This document shows, in pieces, positions 13,167 to 24,729 of a stretch of DNA of 64,000 bases. The position numbers and the translations under genes are program-made. The notes below the pieces were generated by a model. The model was not told the origin of the DNA and ran no database searches. It saw nothing but the letters and a program-made list of their open reading frames with translations. Positions within the stretch are counted from its first letter, which is position 1. Each line of letters begins with the position of its first letter. This stretch comes from Seriola aureovittata (taxonomy: Eukaryota > Chordata > Actinopteri > Carangiformes > Carangidae): assembly GCF_021018895.1 (NCBI RefSeq), contig NC_079375.1, positions 22,574,975 to 22,638,974 on the forward strand, given 5' to 3'.

Positions 13167-13244
13167 TTTAAAGCTTTGCTGGTGAATCCCACAGAGGTCA
13201 TCAGGGTCTTGACTCTACTGAAAAGACTTCAACACATTCCAAAG
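13167..13244 (+). CDS. isolated exon-like segment (26 codons), unknown gene
   Basis: The acceptor cttttctacag| precedes an open 78-nt segment, phase 0 on both sides, ending AAG|gtgaga. It reads FKALLVNPTEVIRVLTLLKR then LQHIPK, an amphipathic helix pattern loosely like the first helices of a TFIIS-N/elongin-A type domain ('LL..L..(L/I)P'). The upstream ATG|gtgagt at 11225 would join in frame to give M-FKALLVN. I find no convincing next exon before carmil3, so it may be a lone pseudo-exon or chance. Confidence 0.22.
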
Positions 13245-14459
13245 GTGAGAATGTACATGACTCTACAGTAGCATGATAGAAAAGAATCTATTTTATTTTG
13301 GGCTTTTGTTTTGCCAGTGATAGTGGAAAAAGCCTTTGATGGTATGTTAGTTATATAAGAGTAACCATATTATGGCCTGATGGCGGTGATTTCCTGGTGG
13401 GAGTGTGAATGTACAACAAATTTCATGCCAATTAGCCTCCAAATATGTTGATCACAGACAAAGAAAACAAACACAGATGGATGGAAATGATCGGATAACC
13501 TTCTTATAGTGGAGTACGATAGATAAAAAAAATCCATCCAGAGAAATTCATTTTTATATAAACCCTAAGGCTTCTGAGCACAAACAGACATATACTGCTG
13601 CTTTATGAATATGAAGACAAACGTTGTGCCTGGTTGAACACAAAACACCCAGTCAATGATGACACTTGCTAACAAGACTAAGCAAGTGTAAATTGCTGGA
13701 CCGTGAACGCAGCCCTCTGGTACACAGAAGAGGAAAATCTGCAGTTTTCCTCACACTGTGTGTGCTCTGCAACACTTTCGGTCTGGCTGCTGTGTTTGCC
13801 AAGTGAAGAACAAGAAGAAGCCTACACTCTGTCACTCACTGAGCACAGCTGAGAATCAGTATTATTGACTGTCTTCCAGGGAAAGCTGCAAAGGTTGATG
13901 AAAATCAATAGGTTTGTCACTATAGGCAACGTTTCATGAGAAAAAATGTTGCTAAAAATTGCCACATCTAGTAACTATTGGGTGTTGACAAATAAGCAAT
14001 ACTGGTGGTGGTTTGAAATGAGCTCCAGTGAGTCACCTGTTGCCCTCTCTTCAATCAGGCTCCAGTATAAGAAACCTTCATTCTGATTTATTGGCCACCT
14101 GGGGGCAGCAGAAACAAGCTGTGAACACACCACTGACAAATCAGCAGCTTTTAAGTTGACATAGTGAATGTTATTAACAAACAGATGATTATTTATGAGA
14201 CTGTTCTCTCATAAAAGACGACCACACAGGTTGTTTGTGCAAGCAGCTGATGACTCATAGTTATGTTTTATTGTTAAGCAACATGTAGCAATTGTGTGAG
14301 ACAGCATCAGTTGTTTCCACCTCTGTCAGGATTGATAGGCAGGTCGCCCTGTGTGTCAATCACACGGCCAGGCCCTCAAACTTACCCTGCTTTATCGTCT
14401 ATTTTCTTTTAAATGGAATCATCATTTGAAAAATGAGCATCATGTTGTATTGAAGTAGA

Positions 14460-14690
14460 CTTTAAATTAGTGATTGAGACCGTAAACACATTAGGAAAAC
14501 ATTTACTGAGTTAATTCATTTTCATTTTCCCATAGACTTCTATACCATCGAAATTCTTTTTGCAACCCGTGGAGTCGCCCCCTGATGGTCATTAGATAGA
14601 ATGAAGGTTTACTGCATTTCCGCTTCTGCTTCATTTTCCAGAACCGGAGTTGACTTCCATTTTTATATGCATCTTTTGGTTTCGACAAAT
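14460..14690. repeat. fish dispersed repeat fragment ('gtcgccccctg' family)
   Basis: It carries 'gagaccgtaaacacattagg', 'cccatagacttctata' and 'gagtcgccccctgatgg', followed by 'cttcattttccagaaccgga'. I recognise these as a common fish interspersed repeat. A diverged piece lies at about 28870-29205 inside intron 2. Confidence 0.55.
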
Positions 14691-14879
14691 GCCCCGACAC
14701 AATATGTTTATGTTCAAGTGACAAAGCCCTGCAAAGGAGGAAGTCAGGTGTTGTCTGGGCAGGGAGGAGGTCAGGGTGGATGCACTGGACGTTAACACTG
14801 TACTTATTTTAACCCACAACACGATGTTTGCCTGAACTTAGCCAAGTTGTTTTCCACATGATAAATGTAAGTCCAGTAT

Positions 14880-15120
14880 TTACTCTATTTTTGCTCTGTT
14901 TTTGGCCTCTTCCTTCTCCTGGGGGAATTATCTGGCTCTGTACCTGCACCTACTTTGTTCACCAGCTCTTTGCCCGCTGTGTGTCTGATGTCTGGTGCTG
15001 AGCAGGCAGTGTACTGAGGGCTTTTAGAGCTGTTTCGCTGACAGCAGCTTCCTGCTACGGCTGAAAATGGCCGTGAGAGAGGTGAGTGTGAGGAGCTGCA
15101 GATTCAGGTAATAATTCTCT
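14880..15120. repeat. old repeat-like segment
   Basis: Phrases such as 'cagcagcttcctgctacggctgaaaatggccgtg' resemble fish repeats. The ATG at 15067 followed by gag|gtgagt imitates a first exon (MAVRE), but nothing follows in frame. Confidence 0.3.
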
Positions 15121-15358
15121 GTGGGTTCATCAAGACGAGTGACTGCTTTTACGCTGACACATTGTTTTCATATGGTCATTTAATACGTTGTAAAAAAAAA
15201 TTGATAATAGTTGCTTTAAAGAAAGAAAGGGAAATAGGATTACAACATTGTCTGACCTCTGAGCTGCTGTTATTAAAAGGCATCTTAATGGAACCATGTA
15301 GTAGTTTAGATCAGCGCAGATGTTTTGAAGAAATCTTAACTCAAAATCCACCTACTAC

Positions 15359-15378
15359 TTTTTTTTTTTTTTTTTTTT
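15359..15378. repeat. poly-T run
   Basis: About 20 T residues; it could be the tail of a retroposed copy on the minus strand, but no such copy is recognisable. Confidence 0.7.
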
Positions 15379-15539
15379 ACTGCGCTTTCAACTACATCAC
15401 TCAGTGTCGATTAACAGATGGACTTGAATTAGTTGTCAGGGCGATAGCTCAGTCGTCATCACATGAGCTACATCCATGACAGCAGAGCATAAAGATCCTG
15501 AGATGCGGCTGTAAGCTCTGGAAAAAGGTTAGTGGACCT

Positions 15540-16060
15540 TAAAATTAAAGTCCCCCTCCACTCAAAAATGTGCTCTGCTCATTGTTCCTTCACTCGGATG
15601 TTTGAGCTTCACTGTGCAGAATGATGTATGTGCAGTTTGATTTTAGAGGGCTGTTTTTATGACTTCGAGCCGGCGACAGCCAGAACCAGAGGCATTATGT
15701 TTTTATTTTGTCTGTCCATCACTATTCTTGTGAGCACAATATCTCAGTAATGTCTCGAAGGATTTTCTTCAGATTTGGCACAAGTGTCCATTTGGACTCA
15801 AGGAAGAACTGATTAGCATTTGGCTGTCAAAGGTCAAAGGTCACGGGGACCTCACAAAACACATTTGTGGCCATAACTCATAAATTCATACATTAATTAT
15901 GACACAACTTAACTCAAACGTCTGCAAGGATAAAATGAAGTGACGGCATTTTGTATCCAAAAGGACAAATTCACTGTGATATCATAATATTCTGCAAAAA
16001 CACTTCTGGCCATTATTCAATGCTGTTACTCGGGACGGGGAGGTTGTGACCATATTTTCT
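15540..16060. repeat. fish dispersed repeats, two families side by side
   Basis: 15545-15660 has 'aagtccccctccactcaaaa' and 'gtttgagcttcactgtgcag'. 15700-16060 has 'tttggcacaagtgtccatttggactcaagg', 'ggtcaaaggtcacggggacc' and 'atcataatattctgcaaaaa'. Both phrase sets belong to abundant fish repeats that I recognise but cannot assign to a class. Confidence 0.55.
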
Positions 16061-16069
16061 GCAACTTTG

Positions 16070-18280
16070 CTGAGATCACAATCGCGATCACAATTCTCGT
16101 TTCATTCAGCTGCTGAAGAGGGGGACGTTTCTCTGTGTGCACCTTAAATCTGAGGTTCAGACGTATATGCTCTACAAGCAGGATTTTGTGACACAACTAG
16201 TCTGGAAGACAGTCATGGTCCAATATGCAACTTACATACAGTATCTATGATGTGAAAACCTGCTGTAGAAACGCCACACCAGAGCCAATTTAAAGCAGCA
16301 TTTTATCCATCCGGAGGGGAAACTGCTGCTTCCAAAGTTCAGAATGAACTTTCACGCACACTTGTTTTAATGGTATTTAATGTCCAACCACAGCTATTGC
16401 TCTTCACCTAATATAAACAGTGTTTGCCCTCATTCCCTCTGCACACTCTAATGCTCAGCACCATCTCCTGCAGCTACACCACTGCCTGATGCTTCCTGCA
16501 CCTCTTCAGCCTCCTCCTGCATTAGTGTTTGGATTTCTGTGATTTCAGGACGTTTTCTCACTATGATCATCCGAATATTTTGAATGAATTGTTGAATTAT
16601 TGTTAAGGATCCGCTGGACGGCGTGTGAGCTCAGAGACAGTCTTTGTTATTCCATCTCAATTATTTTTTCAGGGGCAGAGCCGCACGAACAAACCCAAAG
16701 TGATCGTTGCAGTAAACGGTTAAAACCTTGATGTAAGTGACCTGACTGACATTAATTCAGGTCTCATCCCCCCTCCCACTCTGGCATGATGTCAAGACCC
16801 GCCTGTTTTGAGACATCTAAGACCTCAAAGACGTCTGGAAAAGCACAGCGAAGCCCTTCAGGCATCATGTCCAATCAATACTCTTTTCAGCTTTTTGGTG
16901 TGCAACAGATCAGTGGAGCCATGAAATAGAAAGCCACAGAGTTCAGCTCGTGCTGTTATCCACTTTCCGGTCTTAAAAGTGATCTTCCATGTTACTCCCA
17001 ATAACTCGCTGACTTACTGTCCATTTTTTTTTTCCTCTGGAGCCGCCAATGCGGTGAAGAAAGGAATCAGACAAAATAAAACCTTGTATCAGCAGGAACC
17101 CTGACAAAGCAGAGTGCGTAGCCTCTGGTGGAGTGCAGTACATGCAGGCACTCAAGCTGTCTCCAGCTGTAGCCAGCTGTTTCACACTCCCCCTTAATCT
17201 GTATGCAGGCTCATTTAGCAACTGGCTGCTGTGGATTTGGTTTCGTCAAGCAGAGTCATTGCTGTGAAGGTCAGCTAAAATTTATGCTCGCGGGATGCCC
17301 CCAAAATAGATGGGAGTCAAACCAGAGATTCCATTTGTGAAAACGCTGGTGTGATAGCAATGCAGGAAAGTAAGGAGCATCATTTATTCATGTAGCTATC
17401 ATACATGAGTACAATTTTGAGCCACTTGTGCTTTACTTGAGCATTTCCACTACTTCATACTTGTACTTTTTAAGGGGTAAAGGATGTACTTTTTTACTAC
17501 ACTTTGTGTATTTGAGTTAGTGGATAACCCTCAAGCATTTCTAATGAGTATACTGGCAGCAACAATTTTGTGTTGCATCTTTATTTTTTTCTTCTTCGCT
17601 GCCCCTTTATCCACTTTACAACCGCTCAGATTTACCTTGTGACCCTTTGGAAGGGGCCCTGACCAGTGCTGCCTGACTTTTTACATTAGTGGGCAGTTAA
17701 AAATAGTTTTGGATGGCTTTACTTTTTGTATCGTTTGACCAGTGAAATGAAATGAAAGTCGGTGAGATTGACGAGGCTTAGAGTTAAACAGACTGAACAC
17801 AAAGTGACTCACGTGACACACGAAACATTTTAAAGAGGCTTAAACCTTTTTTTCCTTTCAAATTGCCTGGTGAAAGATTTTTGAAAGAGAGTTACACTTT
17901 TAAACCAAAGAACTAGAGGTAAATCTTAGAGACTTGTATCCAGCCACAGAATATATATATCTGTACGTATGTATAAATATAAACTGGGTCAATTTATTTA
18001 TCTGCTTATTTATTTATTCATTTATTATGGGACTGTGAACATTACTCACCACTGATGTCGACCACATCAGTGTAAATGTACCGGGGTAAGCTTATGGGAC
18101 AGCTGCTGCTCTCACAGTACCGACATGACCAACAATAACAAATTATATACATTTTCTACATAATAAAGTTACAACAAAAATAACAGAGAAAAGAAAATGA
18201 AGGAAATGCAACACTTTGTCTTAGCAATCTATCAACGTATAATAAGTACAGAGAGGATTTTAGCCGTATTGAAGTTTGAT
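16070..18280. other. intergenic, no gene seen
   Basis: No exon, transposase or structured repeat recognised; simple AT-rich runs such as 17960-18025 only. Confidence 0.55.
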
Positions 18281-18283
18281 TTT

Positions 18284-18486
18284 GAAGGTCCCATATTGTA
18301 GAAAGTGAGCAGGTCTAGATTCTGTATTAATACTGTGAAAGTATCAGAGTGTACAATCCAGGACAGAATGAACACAGGCCATATTCAAAAACTGAGCCTT
18401 AAAACCACAAAGCAGTCACCACCCTCAAGAATGCCCCCAGCATCCCAACTAAACACTAGAAAAGTGTAAAACATGGGACCTTTAAA
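18284..18486. mobile_element. 'aggtccc' MITE (hAT-like), short copy A
   Basis: It starts 'aaggtcccatattgta' and ends 'aaaacatgggacctttaa', an inverted pair. The interior shares 'caggtctag', 'ttaatactgtgaaagtatca' and 'aaactgagccttaaaacca' with copies at 36797 and 54107. The middle (the 'gccaatcag' part) is deleted. The ends look hAT-like, which is inference. Confidence 0.75.
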
Positions 18487-18489
18487 AGT

Positions 18490-20770
18490 CCTGCATGTTG
18501 TTTAGTTTCTTAAATCTGGCAACACTGGAAACCACTGGACTAAACTACAAACTCGTTCCATTTCAACCAGTTGGAACTGTTCAGTACTACACATCGATGC
18601 ATCAGTAATGATCTAAAAATGTAACAGGGACTATTTTTCTCACCTTTGATACTTTAAGTATATTTTGCTGACAATACTTTTTTTTTTTTTTTTTTTTTTT
18701 AAGTTGGATTTTGATTGCAGGAGTTTCACGTTCGCTGGAGTGTTTTTACATTTATGTATTTTTTCTTAAGTAAAAACAGATCTGACCACCTCTTCCACCC
18801 CTGCGGTACAATCACAGTAACTATTTCATTGTTAAACAGAAACCGTGCCACTCACATCCTGATTTATTTACGCAACCTTGCAGTTCAGAATGTGTGAGTA
18901 CAGAGTAACAGTCTGCTTCTTGCATGAATGATGAACTCCTGTATATGGGATCGATGTTTACTGTATTCAGCCTGATGAGGGCAGTGTATTACAGCGTTGT
19001 TGCACAGCCTGAGAGATGTGTTAATCTAGCACATTCTCCACCCTGAGGAGAACCCAGCCTGAAGTGAATATTGGGAGCAGATCGAAAAGCCTGCTTTGAA
19101 GCATCATCCTGAGTTATTACTGACATCGGGAAGAACAGTGAGACAGAGGCTGCGAACACTTTTATATCCGCTGGCAGTTTTACAGTGGATGTGACTGCCA
19201 GTGTATTATACAGTGTTACCCCTCCTCTTCTCTCTCTCTCTCTCTCGCTCTCCCTCACTCCCTCTCTAAGTGTTTCTGTGATATGTGGATTGTGTTTGCT
19301 TCTCCTATGCACAGATGTTGTGTTGTCTTGTGTAGTTATTGTCTGCCAAATGACTGCTGAATGTGTGCAGAAGATGGAGCACTAAACAGATTTTCAGTGT
19401 TTTCTTTTCTTTTTTTGCACGAGCTTTAAATTGCTGCCTGAGTCGCAGCCCCTTTGTTTTATGTAAGCAGATTCATGCACATACAGCACCTAGACAGACA
19501 AGTAATTGCGGGAATATGGAGCATCTCGACTCGTATCTATGAGGTTCGACATTGATGAATAAATAATGGAACGTCCTTTCAAGTGCATCTTTGAACAGTG
19601 TTGAAGTTTTTAACCCCATGAAAACCGAAGACAGCTACGGTCTCCCAGACTGTAAACCTCTTATTCTCGCCCTACAAACTCCGCCTTTCTCCTTCGACGC
19701 CCCCACCCGGGGAAGAATGCCCCCCACTGGGTTTTCTTTCATCAGGGTGTAATATCAGTGAGTCACAGACACAAAGGTCTCTCACACACACATGCGCAAA
19801 TATACATAAAGCATGCTTCGTATGGCTCTGTGGTCCCTTAAGGGGAAGTTTTTGGAAATGACACCCGAGACAGCTGCGCCCTCCACAACCCATTCATTTG
19901 TGTCTTCATGAGCACATTTGTCATATTAAGAACTGATATATAGGACTACGAGAGTTAAAATTCTGGTATAATTTTGGCTGCATCTATGAAAAACAGCTGA
20001 ACTGTGCTGCATAAGCGATGACATTGACAAGTAGCAGCCATTCAGATGAGTGGGTGATTCATATATCATTGTTACTTACAGCTTGAGCTTCAACCTGGCC
20101 TCCCAGTTCTCCATCCCAAATCCTATCACAGCGATTCGGAGGAGAAAGCCACTGAATGAAACTGTTTGATATATGGCTCCGTTCTTTCAATGTTCTCACG
20201 TCATTACAGAAATACTGCCATGAAAACACATTTATCAAAAGCATCAAATCATCTCTCTGCTCTGTCATAATAAAACCATTACTTTTCTGTGAAGATCTAT
20301 AGTTTAAATAGTGTTCAAATAAAGAATTTCTTATTTTATGTAAAAAAAAAAAAAAAAAAAGCAGATATAGGGGAACACAGGAATCCATGTGAATCCTTGG
20401 AAAAATGAATATTCAAATCAGACAACAAACATTCACCTCTCTTTCCATCTGACAGACAGATTTGAGGCCATCATGTCCAGATTGTCATCACCAGTCCAGA
20501 AGGAAATAAAAAAAAAAAGTGAGGTGGTCTGACCTCCATTTGGTGATTAGACCGCTCCATTACAGAAGGAGTTTTATATATGCTGCTCCCTCTGCCTGGA
20601 ACCTTCTGCAGTTTGATTTAAAATCGTAATTGGGTCTTTTTCGGAAAAATCTGCTCTTGTGGCTGCTGACATTTATGGGTATTTTAAAATCTTGATCTGT
20701 TAACCTCATTAAGTTTCATTATGTTTTTGACTGGTCTTATTTATCTTTATGGTTTTAGACAGACGGTGCA
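18490..20770. other. intergenic, no gene seen
   Basis: Contains a poly-T run (about 18678-18700), a short CT run (about 19228-19255) and an A-run (20342-20360), but no recognisable gene or element. Confidence 0.55.
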
Positions 20771-20779
20771 ATTTAAGTT

Positions 20780-21475
20780 GCTGCGGCCGCAGCGGTGACC
20801 ACGCCCCCTCAGTCACAGCAGCCATTCCCGAAGAGGAGCCCGCGCAGCCCACTTTGCATAAGAGCGAAACAAGAAACAGGCTGCGTAAAGTAAACTTATT
20901 TCATTAATATATGTTTATGTTAATAGTATGGTTTTTATCAGAATGCTCTTCCGGTATTTGATGACACGTGACAACTGTCACCGCCCGTCGTTTAACAAAC
21001 TGAACTAGCAAAGATAGTTTTGGCTACAACAACAACATCAACAACCAAAAACGCTCTGGCTACGTCCGAAATCGTTTTTAAAGTGAATTTAAGTGAATGA
21101 ATGAAGAGTGAAGATATTTCGGACACAGGTCCGCGACGGTTTTTCGCTGTGTCTTTCTCTGAGAACATCTTTAGAGTCACGACATGCCCGGGTAAAACAG
21201 CTAGCTGCCGCGGCTAACACTGGCTCTTCATTTTAGTACAGGTATTTAGCTAGTTAGGTAGCTAGCATGTGAAGCCCTATTAAGCTAAATAAAGGAGATG
21301 TTTGTCACTGTAGTTTAGCTTGTGTTTAAGTGTGCACTGCATTTATTTACATCAGCAGCTTCTACTTCAGAAGTACTTTAGCACTGTTGTTGCTCTAGCT
21401 AGCTGGCTGAGTTTTGGTAAGGGTCGCTGAGCCGGCTAAGAGACTGACTGAAAGGCAGCAGCCAGCAAAGGTATG
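20780..21475. promoter_or_regulatory. GC-richer block with CpGs, possible upstream promoter or leader exon
   Basis: Set in AT-rich DNA, this block carries clustered CpGs (gcggccgcagcggt, cgcccgtcgt, cccgggtaaa, gccgcggc), a GC-box-like cacgccccct at about 20799, and ends in a good donor, gcaaag|gtatgt, at about 21470. Together with the acceptor-like end of the CT tract at 22651, it could supply a non-coding first exon for carmil3. It could also be an old repeat: the 'agctagc' words at 21200-21270 resemble common fish repeats. Confidence 0.25.
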
Positions 21476-22562
21476 TGACAACTACACTGTCATGAAAAGT
21501 GTCAAATATAAAATGTTATTAGGAAAAATGCTATTATGGAATAAAAACATCTGTATTTGAAAGGTTTGAACTTTTGGAAAAAAAAAAACAATGTCTGTAA
21601 TGAAATAAAGAATTTAATTTAAATGAATACATTAATTGTTTCAAGACCTGTTGATTAATTTATATTATATATTTTAATGCAATGCAAATTATTCATTTCA
21701 TACTTTATATAATATATTCTTTTAATATCTGGGCTCCATAAAGAGAACAATTTGAACCTTTCAACTCTTTAAAAGTACAGCTTAACTTCTATGATGCTTG
21801 GATCTGGTAAATCAGGGATTGGCTCACCATCATCACTTACATCAGGTGTAATAGTGTTTTGTGTCTGATTGATTAACAATTTATTGATTGATTATTGTCA
21901 TTCCGAGACTTCTTTGGGTTGTTCTATGTGGATTTTATAACTGGCCCTTTCTGACTGATCATTGCTGCCACTGGTAATCAATACAGTATGACACAATGTG
22001 TCTTGTTTATTGTTTATCATTTGCAATCCCCTTTACAATGGCTAAATCCTTGGCCATCATGATTATTGGTGTGCTGTTAAACTCAAGCACAAAATTGTCA
22101 AACATTTTCACATATCTGCTCAAATGTGAGGATTTACTGCTGTTTTTCTGTTTTAAAATGATCGTAAATTCAGTATCTTTAAGCTTTTGACTGAAGGTTG
22201 GGTAAAACAAGACATTTGAAGATGTCACTTGTAGGTTTTGAGAAATCGTGATGGTCATTTTTCACAATTTTTCCTGCATTTTACACAGATGACATAAATT
22301 GAAATATAACCGATGATAAAAAAATAATCCCCTGCTAAAAAACATAACCCATCCTGTTTTGTTTCCATGCTGAGACAAGTGAATAATTAGAGACACTACA
22401 GGGCACCTGTCATGTACATTTGGACCCCTAATGCCTTTGCATTCAGGTCTGTACTGTGTCATTGGCCCCTTTTTTCTTTTGGGGCCCACTGAATGTAACC
22501 CCCCTGCCATGACTACAATCAGACAATTAAATTCATAGAACCTCTAACCCTTCATAAACTCA

Positions 22563-22564
<2 letters not shown>

Positions 22565-22605
<41 letters not shown>

Positions 22606-22650
22606 CCTCTCTCTCTCTCTCTCTCTCTCCCTCTCTCTCTCCCTCTTGCT
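22565..22650 (+). repeat. (CT)n tract directly upstream of the carmil3 leader
   Basis: About 80 bases of nearly pure CT with a few extra C residues end in 'ccctcttgctag'. It could act as a promoter-proximal GA/CT element or as an unusually long polypyrimidine tract for a 3' splice site at 22652. The sequence shows the tract; the function is inference. Confidence 0.8.
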
Positions 22651-22915
22651 AGAGTGCTGGAGTCGGAGGCGCTCTTCGGGTTTTGCCAGTGCGCACCACA
22701 GCATCGGCTCGCATCACTCAGTACCGGCTGTTGCTGCGCCCGGAGCACCTGCAGGCGCAGAGGGAGGTAAAAAAAAAAATAGAAACGGGGCGGCGGAAGA
22801 GAGAAGAGAGTCTGAGGGAGGACATTTGTGACCAGACGAAAGAGAGAAGAGAAGGAAGAAGAAAAAGAAGAAGAAGAAGAAGAAGAAGGGGCCGGACCGG
22901 CGGGAGGAGCGCACC
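22651..22915 (+). other. carmil3: carmil3 5' leader (untranslated)
   Basis: This GC-richer leader carries no ATG. It contains an A-run (22769-22778) and, just ahead of the start, a purine run of GAA/AAG triplets (about 22848-22888). The left limit is inferred: it lies right after a CT tract that ends in 'tgctag', so it is either the transcription start region or a splice acceptor for an upstream leader exon. An arginine-rich open frame here is off-frame with the gene and lacks an ATG; I treat it as a by-product of the purine repeat. Confidence 0.55.
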
Positions 22916-22973
22916 ATGGCCTCAAAGGAGACCACAGCAGCGGGCTTTGTCAGCGTCAGCAGGGAAATCACAG
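22916..22973 (+). CDS. carmil3: carmil3 coding exon 1 (start codon, residues 1-19)
   Basis: The exon begins at ATG 22916 in a near-ideal Kozak context (gcaccATGg) and reads MASKETTAAGFVSVSREIT, then splits a Glu codon at the donor caG|gtgagc. It is the first ATG in the leader: I find no ATG from 22651 to 22915, and the same frame has a stop at 22829-22831. The tail 'SREIT-ESIRK' matches the family pattern of an acidic/basic helix ahead of the PH-like domain. The first 14 or so residues are poorly conserved between paralogues. Confidence 0.88.
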
Positions 22974-23509
22974 GTGAGCCCAAACAGGAGTTTTTTTTTT
23001 TTTTTTCGGGAAAGTGTGTTTTAACCTTTAAGCATCCCGAGAAGACAGGAGGAGGAGGAGGCAGAGCTGTTATCAGACGCGTGCGGTGAGTTTTTCTTTA
23101 CTCGGCTGCTCTTTAAACCGCCGCTTTCCAGTGCGTTTGATTTGAAAGGAGTTATCATCGCAGGCGAGCGCTGGAAATGTCTCCCCAGGCAAAAAGCAGA
23201 GTTAATGGCTGTTGAAGATTGTAAACCCCTCCGATCTCCGCAACCGAGAGTGTTCACTTTTGGATTGATTTGGCATAAAGAGCTGCATGGCACATGCGTC
23301 CTGTAGTGCTGTCAGAGAATTTATTTTTTTTTGATAAGTGTTAAGCATGTGTGTCTTTGATGTGTTTATTCATTAGGAGTTTTCATCTCTTTCTCCTCTC
23401 TGCTCCCTGTGTGCGTGGGAGTTATTGTGCGACTGGGAGCGCTTTGCGTGCAGCATGGGTTCAGCTGCACACAGGCTGAGCCTCTCTGCCGGGGAGATTG
23501 GACAGCACA

Positions 23510-23511
<2 letters not shown>

Positions 23512-23546
<35 letters not shown>
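23512..23546. repeat. (CA)n microsatellite
   Basis: About 17 units in intron 1. Confidence 0.9.
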
Positions 23547-23552
<6 letters not shown>

Positions 23553-23882
23553 CAACATGTTTGGATGATAAGGTGCTAAAGAAGGTGTGTCTCTCTCACT
23601 GCTAATTATCCTGACGTTAAATCCTGCTGTTTACCAGCTCAACCTGGTCAAGCCCCTTCTGTCTGGCCTGGTGATAAAAGCCAGTCAGCATTAGGCCATT
23701 ACCACACCTGTCAGTGGAGGACTAGATGAGGGGGGGTTCACAAGTAAATCCATCAAAGTGTCAAGAGAGCAGTGAGGATATGAAGGAACTGAAGAGGAAG
23801 AAAAGGGGCTTTCCCCCCCCTCCCTCCTGCCTTGTTTCACTCCTTTGGGAGCAAATGCAGAGGTCACACCAGCAGGCCTTAA

Positions 23883-23899
23883 GGGGGGGGGGGGGGGGG
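23883..23899. repeat. poly-G run (17 nt)
   Basis: An uninterrupted G homopolymer; its length may be unreliable in the assembly. Confidence 0.85.
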
Positions 23900-24565
23900 C
23901 ACAGAGTGTGTTAAAAGGTTTAAGTGATTGGGTCTTACCCAGCTTAACGTCAATAACTCTGTGTTTGTCTGCGGCTGATCCTTCAGTCGATCTGCTGGTG
24001 TGATCCACCACCACCCCTCCCATCCCCATCCCCGTCCCCACACCATCCCATCCCTGCCTCGTCCTCCCTGCATCTGCCGCGGCTCACTCAAGTGTGAGAG
24101 CCAACTTCATGGTTGTTGCTGGATGTGGAAAGTGAGAATTATGAGTGTGTGCAGCGGTGAGAGAGTCTGGAGACGGACACAATGGAGCATCGTGACACAG
24201 CATGACACTTGTATCTCCATCAGGCGGGCTCCATGAGTGCATATTTAGCATGGGTGGCCCCCGCTTGAAATTGTGGACTGTGAATATCACACAGCTCGCA
24301 GGCATATATGTGTGTGTGTTTGCAGTCTGGAGATATAGGTTGACATTGTGTTTGTGAGCAGCAGTCGGATTGTTATGGAGGAGGCCTGTGGTGCGGTTCA
24401 GTGCGCTTCAGCAGGGTCGCCTGGCATGGTGGAGTAGAGGCCCCCGAAGACTGCAGCTCTTGATCTTGTGTTTGGCTCCATTGAGATGAGCTGGGCTGCT
24501 TTTTTTTTTCTTTTCTTTCTCTGAGGCTAAAAATAGCCCAGTTATGAGTCCTCTTCAGCTAGAGG

Positions 24566-24566
<1 letters not shown>

Positions 24567-24640
<74 letters not shown>

Positions 24641-24668
24641 CGTGTGCGTGCACGCACGCACGTGTGTC
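24567..24668. repeat. (GT)n array passing into a GTGC/GCAC palindromic end
   Basis: About 35 GT units run into 'cgtgcgtgtgcgtgcacgca', alternating purine-pyrimidine DNA throughout and so prone to Z-form. Confidence 0.9.
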
Positions 24669-24729
24669 TGCCTGTCCTCATGTTTGTGTTGGTGTCTTTG
24701 TAGCTGTCTCTGTGAAGCTTCACCCCTGT

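Noticed and set aside
14481..14515. Peptide 'ETVNTLGKH', briefly considered as the next exon of a TFIIS-N/elongin-like gene after 13244
   Set aside because: The bases belong to a fish dispersed repeat ('gagaccgtaaacacattagg'), and no splice acceptor precedes them.
15067..15081. ATG plus gag|gtgagt resembling a first exon
   Set aside because: It lies inside repeat-like sequence and nothing downstream continues the frame.
22560..23024. Arginine-rich and serine/phenylalanine-rich frames over the carmil3 leader
   Set aside because: They come from the GAA/AAG and CT repeats, are off-frame with the gene, and the + strand one has no ATG.
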